Source: Blastomussa wellsi
Taxonomy: Eukaryota > Cnidaria > Anthozoa > Scleractinia > Plerogyridae
Length of the DNA: 64,000 nt
Assembly: GCA_947652115.1 (NCBI GenBank)
Contig: OX393569.1
Span: forward strand, 15,056,896 to 15,120,895
Reading direction: 5' to 3'
Position 1 is the stretch's first letter. Every line of letters starts with the position of its first letter. Below the pieces are notes generated by a model, which was not told where the DNA came from, did no database searches, and saw only the letters and a list, made by a program, of their open reading frames with translations. This document shows positions 10,531-21,400 of this stretch, piece after piece. The position numbers and the translations under genes were made by a program.

Positions 10531-11959
10531 ACAGAACCAAAAAGAACAAAAAATTATGTAATAATGAATAATTGTAAAACAAACTAAATTAATTTAATTA
10601 AATAGTTACATGGAATTACCAGCTGCATGTAAAAGAAAACGCTGCTAGAGAAAGTCTTCAAATAGGGATGTTTATTACGTCATAACTTTTATGATTACGT
10701 GAATTAATTTTCATAAAACCCATACGTAGCATCAAGCATGTGCATGTTGTTTATCTATTTGCACTGGTTTGGATTCTCAGATTTTTATGTCTTTAAAGTT
10801 TTAGGGATTTTTCCATTCTGGTCATGTGACTAATCATATATGATTTGTAACTTTTGAAAGACTCTTTGAATAAACAAACTTGTGTAAACAGCTTATCCAT
10901 TGGGTGGCCTGGTTTTCAAAATGTAGCTGTTAGTAACCTTCCGTAGCAACACATTCAGGACAAATTTGTAGTTAAGAAGAACCCCTTAAGTGTAGTTTTA
11001 AAACAGGCTGACCCCAGGAGGATCCAGGAGCGGGTACAAAATTGAGTTGTAAAAATGTTTTTATATCCTCCAGTGTGTTTCATTAGATTAACACTAACTT
11101 CATAAAGGAGTATTGCAATATACAACTTGCGTAAAAAACAGCCACGACTCTGCATATAGGAAGATATCTGTGCCAATGAATGGCTTATTCATTACCATTA
11201 TTGGTCTTCAAATCAATGTTAAAATGTTCTAAAGCACTTTGCCCCTATCTCTCTACTTTGATGTTGATGTAAGAATTTTGGTGAGAATGGTTGTCTTTCG
11301 TCACAATTTCATTTTATGTGCTGTCACTACCCCTTAAAATACTTAGATGAATTAACCATTTGGTGTACCTCTTCAAGATAATTATTTTGAAAGGCCCTTT
11401 TAAATACTTGACACCTTGACAGTGGTATCAACAAATGAGCACTTCTAGCTGTACAGAGGTCTAGTACACAATAAAACAACAATTTAGTTACTAAAAATAA
11501 TAATTATTAGAACAAAACAATGCTCAAAGCAAGTGGACTGCCCACTAAATCAAAGAAGAGTGAAATAAGACAAGGATGCAACTGTCCCATGCAAGCAAAA
11601 TTGAGAGCTGTTTGCTTGAAAGGAAAGCTGGAATTCAAGTTTGTTCAAGCCCTCCACTTGCCACTCCACAAGCCCCTTCAAAGGGGCTCTTGGTTAGATT
11701 AGCTGAACTAATTCATTATTTGAACAATATGGTCAGCTTCCCTGGTTTCTTAGAAAAAACTAGAAAGTTTCTGAAGCTCTTTGATATAGAACAAAGATAA
11801 CATTAGTGATTCAAGTACGTCAGCCAACAAACTACAAAGCAAACTTCATGGAGGTGGAACAACTTTTAACAAAGTATACAAATTGGAAACATGCTGAAAA
11901 ATGAAACAATAAGTGGGACTTTTATGACTTTTTATTTTTCTTCTTTCTTTGTTCAAAAC

Positions 11960-12135
11960 TTTAAATGAACAATGTCAACTTTGTGTAAAGAATGTTGACA
12001 CCTTACACAAATGATGTTCACTTTGTGCAAACAAATGTTCACACTTCGTCGGTGAACATCTAGTTTGTACAAACCTTTGTGCAAACAGCACCAACTTTGT
12101 GCAAATATCAATTTTGTGCAAACTATGTTGATGGT
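11960..12135. repeat. Degenerate short-period repeat of AACTTTGTGCAAA-type units
   Basis: Variants of TTTGTGCAAA or its complement occur about nine times in 175 bp at irregular spacing, alternating with AATGTTCAC/GTTGACA-like words. The open frame on the minus strand is just the repeat in translation (repeated LHK). The origin is unknown. Confidence 0.6.
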
Positions 12136-12490
12136 TAGAAGAAGATACTGACTATACACTCGCTCGCTTTCAGCTTACAGGGCTGATAAAGTGACCACGC
12201 TAAAATTTCTAGAAGGGGTAGCAAATGGGGTGGGGTGGGGGATGCTTGTCAGAAAATTTGAATTAAACCCCTACAGGAGACCAATCAGTGTGGCTCAAGC
12301 TTTTTTTTTTTTCACCCATAAGGTAAACAGACAAAGGCAAAACTATGATCAGAAACAGCCTGAAAACCGATAACAAAACATCCAAATCTTCATGGTCTTT
12401 CTCTCTGAACATGTCAATTTAAGTTAATTTACAGTATACTATTTCCTATAATGTTTACTTCTTCGATGACATTTTATGCTGGCTTTCCCT

Positions 12491-15400
12491 TTAACCATCG
12501 TCTTCAACACCCTGCGCTGCCAGTTCAGCAAGAACATTGTCTAAATAGTTTGGGTCAGGAAAACCATGTCCCATATGGTTTGAAAATGCTTCTGTCTTGT
12601 GATGAATTTCATTCCAAACCACTGTGTCTTCTTCGCCAGTTGTTGAGGAAGTGCCAATGGTGAAAATAAGTCTCCTGTGCCAAGCTTTCTTTAGAAGCTC
12701 TAAAACCTGTTAGTAGCAAAAATATAGAAAAACTGAGAATGAAGGGTTCTTATACAAGCCCTGGTACTCAGTGCCTCCCACATCCACTGCCTTCTGTTAT
12801 CCTACACTTGCTCTCTTGCAAACCACCACCTCCTCAGTAACTTTCTCTCATCACTCCTTACCTTCACCAGCTCCCACTCAGTCACTCACTCCTGCCTGCA
12901 AGCCATACTCTCTCCTCACTCCATACCTTCACCAGCTCCCACTTAGTCGACCCTCCCTCATTCTATCCTGCAAGCCATCACTCCCTCAGTAACTCTCTCT
13001 CTCCTCACTCCTTACCTTCACCAGCTCCCACCTAGTCAATCCCTCCCTTTCTATCCTCCAAACCATCACTCCCTCAGTAACTCTCTCTCCTTATTCCCTG
13101 CCTTCACCAGCTCCCACTCAGTCACTCCCTCCCTCACTGCTGCCTGCAAGCCATCACTCAGTAACTCTCTCCTCGCTCCCTATTATCACCAGCTCCCACT
13201 TATTCACTCCCTCCCTCACTCCTGCCTGCAAGCCATCACTTCCTCAGTAACTCTCTCTCCTCACTCCTTTCCTTCACCAGCCCCCACTCAGTCACTCTCT
13301 CCCTCACTGCTGCCTGCAAGCCATCACTCCTTCAGTAACTCTCTCCTCACTCCCTACCTTCACCAGCTCCCACTCAGTAACTCCCTCCCTCATTCCATCC
13401 TGCAAACCATCACTTCTTCAGTAACTCTCTCTCCTCACTGCCAACCTTCACCAGCTACCACTTAGTCACTCCTTCCCTCATTCCATTCTGCAAGCCATCA
13501 CTCAGTCAGACCCACTATCTCCTGTTTAGCTTCCATGCTAAATCAATCTCCCCTTCCCTGTCTCACCCTCCCTCCAACCTTCGCCCACTCACTTAATCAA
13601 TGAAGTCTCATTATTAGAAGTTAAATAATAAATAGCTAAATTCTTATTGTATCAGTATGTAATTATTTTAGGCTATATTGCTGTAATTATTTAGTTTAGT
13701 ATAGCAGGTCCACACCAGCTTTCGCTGCCACCCTTTTAACCTACTTTGTTAAATAAGTATGTAAGAATGAAACGTCTTTGCTTTTTATTAGTACATTATT
13801 TTATCCGTTATCATAGTTAATTTAATAGGGGACTGGGTCTGGACAAGATGGCGGAAAAGACATGTTTTTAAAGCTCCATCACAGTGACACTTGTTGAGTA
13901 AAGCAAAGCTTATGGCCGCTAAAAGAAAAGAAAGACCTAAAACATCAGAAGACTCATTAATTTCGCCTGAAGATAAAAGACCACGAGACACCTCTGTAGC
14001 GGGTTTTTCTGACAACGAAGAGGACGACGTTCTACAAACGCTCTCAATGGCCAGGATAGAGAAGAAGTTATGCAAAAGGCTCGAGCGAAATTGAAAGACA
14101 TAGATTATGCAGTCTTTGAAGACATCCCCAAAGAACTATACGATCTCAGGAAAAAGCAGAATGAGAAGCTTAAACGTGCCAGGCAAGATGGTCTCAAGGC
14201 CTTCTTTAGCAAGAAATTACCAGACAGGCTGTACATTAACGGTAAATTTGTACCATTACACGAATCTACCTTGTAAGACTTGTAATTATTTTTCCTTCTA
14301 CGAATAATGACACGTATATCTATCTAATCAAGGCCAAGCTGTACCTCCAACATTTCTTCTAAAATTACTATCACCGCTGATTTGGGAACGTAACATTACA
14401 CATGCTGTTATTTAATGGACAGAGTGTATCTATCGCTCTTGGATGTTCGGTGAGTAATGCAAAATGGCTTTTATTGGTTAATTTTGTGCATAAATTGTGT
14501 ATTAGTGTCTTGTTTATTTTTTGTTTATTCCCTTCTCGCCTAAGTATCTACCAACTGTTTCTGGACTATTTCGATACCAAATTGTTTCCTTATTACTGCA
14601 GATTGATTTCCTCTACATTCCCCATGTATTTACTTTGTATTTACTATGTAGATCAAAATGGCTGAAAAGTGAACTTTATTGTCACTTGATGTGAGGGGCC
14701 TGGAATTAACTTGCCCCCTATTTAACTACTTTTTACGAATTGCAAAAATTTACTTGTGGGACTGTAGAAGAAACCAAACCTGTCCAAGTATTGTTGGGTT
14801 TAAGGCTAAAATTCAACTCAAGTTTGAAACAGAAACATATATTGCACGAAAAAGCAATAAAACAGAATTTTTACAATTGAAATGGGTGAACTGTTTTCTG
14901 TAAGGTTAATAGTTGTTTATTTATTTTATTTCTTTCATTTTCTTTTTATTTATTTATTTAATTACTATTATATTTTTCATATATAAATATCGTAAGTAAT
15001 GTAAATAACTGTTCTGTAAGGAATGTGTCTGTATCGTAAGTTATGTAAGTAAGGTAAATAGCTGGCTCATTAGTAATGTATAAGTAGTTATTTAATAATA
15101 ATAAAAAAGGAGTGAAAAAAAGTTAATATAATAACCTTTATGTAACTAGACCAATATGTCCCTTTGGAGAGTAAGGTGCAATAAAGATTTACTGTTACTG
15201 TTACTGTTACCTTCTTCCCTTTTTGATTATCAGGTAGGTAGCATGTTCGTGGGAACCCTCGTGCACTGAATCTCTTGCCTGGATTGGGATGTTCCGGTCC
15301 CTGCAATGAAACCATTTGTAGTGGAACCCTGTTAACCTGAAGACCAGCTTGGAACCAACAGTTGGCTGTAGTAATTAGCTGGTTCTGTTCAATTAAGTAA

Positions 15401-18400
15401 TGGCCCTCGGAGTTAATGCTTGCTCTTCTCTCTTCTCCCCGCCCCCCTCACTTCCAACCCCTCCCCTAGATGTATTGATGTGGTGGTCGCAATACAGGGT
15501 TCTGTGATTGATTACTGTTCACATTTCAGCTCAGCAAAAGAATCTTAGCGTGAAGCTACACTGTATCTACACTCTACATGACCAATGTTTATAGGGTTTT
15601 AGCAAAACAAAATTCTAGCGTTTCACGTATATATGACCAAAAGTTTAAAGTGCCAAGTAAACAATACTTAGAATTATCTGTAGACTTTCAGAACAGAGCA
15701 CAAGAGTAACACAGTGTTAACTCATTAATCTACTTCGCATGTGCATGTTATAAAATGTAATAATGTAAATGTTATAATGAGAAATCACCAGTACTGAAAA
15801 ATTAATATGTATACTTTCGACACGGCTGATCAGGATGCAGGATGACAATGACGGTACAATAATTATGCAATTATTGATGTAAACAATCAGGCAACCCCAG
15901 CTAATGATGATAAACCCGTTTGCTTTCTCTCTATTCTTCTTTTTCCTCTCTTTTCTTTCCCTTTGTTTTTCAATTTAGTGTACGTAGTAATCGTCTTTAA
16001 TTTTGGCAAGTAATTAGCCCTATCGGTTTTGAAAGTAATATCATTGTAAGTAGCTTTGTGTAATAACAGATTAGTAACAGGCGCAGTGATATAATATAGT
16101 ATTTAAGTAGTGTAAGTATTGCATTGTAATTGTTGTATATTGTACTACTGTAATTTTTTTGTATAGTATAGTAATGTTATAGGCACAGTAATAATGTGTC
16201 ATAGTGTGGTTTAGTGTTTGTAATAAAGATGCATTCAAAAAAGGATGAATGTGTGCATGTCACATATCAATCTAGTTTAAGAAAAATAGCCTAGCCCACC
16301 ATGAGTTTCCCTGGCACTCAGTCGTTGCAGAATCCAACTAGTGTGCAAAACGCCAGGTTCAAGCACATCAGGGACTCAGATTTTCTTTGTCCCACCATTG
16401 TAACAACTGAAAGTTACATCTTTAGACCATACATTTTATTGTTCTAGTAACTTAATATGTACCTGCACTTCCGGTCTGAAGTCATAGATGATTGTGATCA
16501 TTCCACAATCAGGGTGGCCAGGAAGACTTCTGTGTGTATGATGTACATCCATGCTACCATTTGCTGGCTGATTACCAAGTTTAATGCCATGAATTGCTTT
16601 ACAAGTGGGACACTGTAAACTTCCATTCTATAGAAAACAAGAAATTTTAAATCTGTTAAATCCTGGTAAATAGTCTCAGAATATTAATGCAAGTGTAGTG
16701 TAGCACATGTAAATTACCAGCAAAAACCTACTGGTATGTCAATCAGTATAATTATGAAATTAGACAAGAAGCAACAATGACCAGTGGAGATCTCAGGTGG
16801 CCAATGCCAAGGAATCTCACTTTACCTGTCTAAAGTAAGTTAAGCAACTTCTCTCTTTAGGTGCTTAATTCTAAATTCTACTCTCACTTGAGAGTTCTAA
16901 GTAGTGTCTCAGATTGGACACTAATTGCTCACAAAAATTACAAACTGAACAACAATCAGTGACAGAGACAACATAGATCCTTGTTCAGTTGGGGGAGACA
17001 AGAACCACTTTTGGCAAATCTTCATTGAAACACTCAAGGAGTTTCCAACTTATTTTATCCAATCAAAAACTAGCATGACAGCCCACGAATACACCAAAAG
17101 TAATGTCGTGAACATATACAACATGTTGCTAGCAACTTTGGGGATGAACACCATCGGCTCAGTCTCATCTCAGAGACAGGATTTCGTCATCAAATGGCAC
17201 TTATTCCCCTGACTGCGTTATTTATGCTACACCAACAGTGAAATTTTCAAGCATGTTCATTGATAGACAAACAAAGACGAGGGAACCCAAAAACAGCATG
17301 GCAAAGTACTGTAGAAATACTGACAAGACATAATTTATAGGAAGGGTAGGAGAGACCGCATTGCTGACCTATGTGCCCCACAGGCATGATGGGCAATAAG
17401 TTAGACAGACTTTCTCAAAGTCATCCACTTCTTGTTTCCACATTAGCAAGCTCTTGCTTTCTTTCACGCTTGTGCTCTGCGAATTCAACTTGAAGGCAAG
17501 TTTAGGCAACAAGTAAGCAAGTTCCCCACTCAGGGAAGAATTAAGCCCATGAGAGAAATCCATTTATTCAACTAGATCCCACTCAAATAACTAAGGCAAC
17601 ATCACACAGAAATTTGGAAATCATAACTTTTCCACCAACTTACTTTAGCTCCACTGTCGTACATTGCTTGCAGACAGGAAGCATGGAAAGCGTGTTTGCA
17701 CTGGTTTAGCTGTTTGACCCTGGAGGGTTTTGCTCCATCACTCTTTTCAGTTTCCTCATCAAATGAGGAGATATTGCAGAGCTTTTCAAAACAAATAGCA
17801 CAGTCCTGTGAAAAGATCATTATAAATAGATGTCAAATAAAGAATTGACTGAAAGTGTGCTTCTTGATGCTACAAATCTTTGGGGCATAAACAATCTACT
17901 TATACAACATAGCATACGGTCAACTAGACCTCTCTTAACAGGCTCTTCTGCAAGAGACTGCTATATAAGGTAGCCAAAAACTGCTGTTGGTCCTTGCAAG
18001 CCATTTTACCATATCAAAACCCTCTACTGGTATATAACAGACGTCTCTACAAGACTGACAACTGGAGTTGGTCCCTGTGTGCCATTTTCAGTCACTTTAC
18101 TGTATCTAAACTCTCTATATATGCCAGACAACTGGTGTTGGTCGCTGTGTGTCATTTATCAGTCATTTTACTGTATCTAAACTCTCACATCTGTCCAAGA
18201 CGGACAGTTGGAACTGCTCAAGATGGCATCCATCATAGAGAGAGTTGACTGTATACTGAATTGTTATGCTGTTATGAGATCCACAAAGTTTGGCAGGTAC
18301 ATTTATGCATGCAGTCAAAGAAAAGTTACACAAAGAACAGTGAAAGCCCCTTCAAAATTGTGGTGATCATATGGATAGGGCACTGGAATCCATGATGGGC

Positions 18401-21400
18401 AGTTCGGTTTTGAACCCTGGCCGGGGTCAATGCATTGTGTTCTTGGGCAAGACACTTCATTCTCATAGTGCCTCTGTTTGCCCAGGTGTATAAATGGGTA
18501 CCGGCAATAATTTATTTCCCGGGTAACCCTGCAATTGACTAGCATCCCATCCAAGGGGAGTGGAAATACACCTAGCCGCTTCATGTTAAGAAAACCGGGA
18601 TAAGCTCTGGCCTATTACACCCCTAGTTTCATATGCAGACTTTAGCTAACTTACCTACCTGACTTACAAGTGTTTCTTAAGAGCCCCAGTCTAACCACAA
18701 AAAATATACAATAATAAACATATATTAAGAACAGCTATAGTTATGCACGAGTACCTCATCCGGAGCTGTTTCCAAGTCATCACAGAATTCAGAGAGGGGA
18801 TCGCCAGCAGTGGCACCTGCAACTATGAAAACAGAAAGATCCTTTCAGTAGCAAGTTCAATATATCAAGTCTCCATGCTGATTTCCATACTTTTTTCAAT
18901 GTAAATACTGAGAATTTAGTGGTAGATCAAGTCATAAGTCCAACATGGTCATCATTTTGGTAGGACAAAACAAAATTTAATAAAACCTCATTTCCATGCA
19001 GTTACTCGGTATCTAGTCAACTAACTGTTATAAAAGGTATGTTAAGTGCCAAAAGAAATCCAGTGTTTAAGATAGAACCAAAACCTTTTGGGCTTTCCCC
19101 TTAATCAGTGATAAAAAAATCAAGTCAAATAACCCATATTTTTATGCCTGTACAGTCTTTAATGCAGTTAAATACATATTTAACTATGTTACAGTGCAAC
19201 ATGCCTACGTGTGGCCACCCAACAAACCTTTTTGACAAGTTAGCCAATCAGAGAGCACAAATTTGTTTGAGTTGTTCCGCCTCCTTGTTGAAAGCGAGAC
19301 GGGTTTCGTGACAACAGCTTTGAATATTGCAAGGAGGCGGGACAGCTCAAACAAATTCGCACTCTCTGATTGACTAATTATAACTTGTCAAAAAAGTTTG
19401 TTGGGTGGCCACACTTAGATGCGTTGCGCTGTAACAACAAAGAGCAGTTATCGGTCAGTGGCATATGTCCTGGGCACAGCCTCGCATGGGTCATGCAGTC
19501 ACATGGCAGCATGCATAGTGCAGCTTTGTTGACCATCTTGTGCTGGGTGCTTCAACCGTCTTCTTTCATCTTCCCCCCAGGTGCCACTCTCTATAGCTGA
19601 ATAAGGAACTGTTCCCTGTAGTGATTGTGTAGATTTTGATCAGTCTTGGGAATCCCCGGGTTAAAATACTGTACCTTGAGAGTGTTCCACTTTAACTTTC
19701 TTTGATTTCTTTGCTGCGCTGGAAGACTTTGTACCTTTCCTTGTAACAGTAGTTTTTGAAGCTTGGGCGCGAGTGGAAACCATGTGACCATTCATAGAAG
19801 TTGAGGCACGAGTCCCCTTACTCGGAGATGCTCTGGAAACATTCAAGGCACTGGTATCGAAAGGGTAAATCTGGCCTGTTAACCTTTGCACTGGCCTTTG
19901 AAATCCTGTATGTTTATTTATCTGTCGTATACATGTAGCAGAAAACTGCAAAACATTTGGGATTCCTAGTGGTGTATTGCTCAAATCCAGCACAACACTT
20001 TTTGAGCTTGATTCTTTTTCAATGATTTCAGATGTAGGGATGTCATATGCCATCCACGTCACATCACCAAGCCATTGCCAGCTTATTCCTTGTCCTGGGA
20101 CAGAGTCAGTTGGGTAAACAGCCCTCTGAACCTTTCGTAACGTCCCTGGAAATGAATAAAGTTGTTCAAATTGGATATCTGCATACGGCAGATTTAACTT
20201 AGTGGTCTACTCACTTAACAGACAAACCAACAATATAGATGTTGCAGGTCAAATTTAAATTCAAGTTATTTTTACCTAGGCCACGTCTTTCAATCTAGGT
20301 TAACCTAGCTAATTTTTCCCCATTAAGTAATTTAATAAGTTAGTGTTTCAGTGCGTTTTTCATGAAGTTAGGGTTTCAGTGAGTTTTTCATGAAGGTTAG
20401 AGTAAGTGTAAGGATTTTTTTTTCCATTAAGGTTAGTGCTCAAGTTAGTGATAGGGTTAGTTTTTTCCATTAATGTCTTGATAACTTTGTGTAAGGGTTA
20501 GCTGATCGAAAAGGGTTAGCAGGACTGCAAATAATTTTTCTCCCATGAAAGGACATGTGTCCAACCAAGTCAGCATTTTGATCGGACAAAACTGTAGTGA
20601 TGTTGGACATTATACTAGAGTACTACTTGATAACATCTTGTCAATGCAAAACATTGGCGCTTGCATCGGAAAGCATAAACTCAGAGACTCAAAGAATAGT
20701 GCAGAATGCAACGGGAATGGCAATTGATAATACGCATTGAAACACCAAATGTGATGCTTTTAGCCTTTTCTTTGAAACGGTAACACCATACTTTTGTTTG
20801 TTTGTAACATGATACTTTGTTTTTCTTAAAGTGTTGTAACATGATACTTTGTTTTTTTCTGCAAACACCACGGCACAGATGGTACTTTTCTTTGAATAAT
20901 AAAACGAATTACAGCATAAATGTTAATATTTTAAACTATATGTAGCTTCTTTCAAGTAATGGACCTTCAGATGAGATGAAATGATTTTTAACACAAAGCT
21001 TTATGTTTTGCGATTTATTTACCACACACAAAAGTCATTTCTCGAAAAATAATAAACGGATCAAATCAAAAAACATATTTTTCAAAAGACTTCAAAACGC
21101 AAGAGTGTTTTCACATGGCGTCCATATTGGTGTCCCAAAACAAAGAAACTGTGGCAATGTTGGTGTCCGAAAGCAATTCTATTTGAATTGAACTCTATTG
21201 TTATGAAAATATCATCTTTTGTTTCAGCAATCCAATATGGCCGCTTGTCACATGTGTGAAAATACTCTATAGCTGGTATATTTGTTCCCAAGACCTCTGA
21301 CTGCCTCCATCACCAGACGTCTGTGATTCAGACTCTTGTCAAATCTGATTGGCTGAATATTACAGCGCAAGTACACTGCATATGCTCAAAAATTGGGACT

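Larger units (their letters stand above)
10133..12490. other. Convergent intergenic region between ASPHD-like and Deltex genes
   Basis: No conserved coding frame was seen. It contains the ASPHD-like 3' UTR, a SINE B fragment (10405-10530), a candidate AATAAA (10869-10874), a degenerate short-period repeat (11960-12135) and an A/T-rich Deltex 3' flank. The two 60-74 aa frames at 11520-11800 have no recognisable domain. Confidence 0.5.

Noticed and set aside
14402..14665. 87-residue hydrophobic frame
   Set aside because: It falls in the spacer between LINE ORF1 and ORF2 remnants. Its hydrophobic, Phe/Leu-rich make-up comes from T-rich DNA, and no start context or homology was seen.
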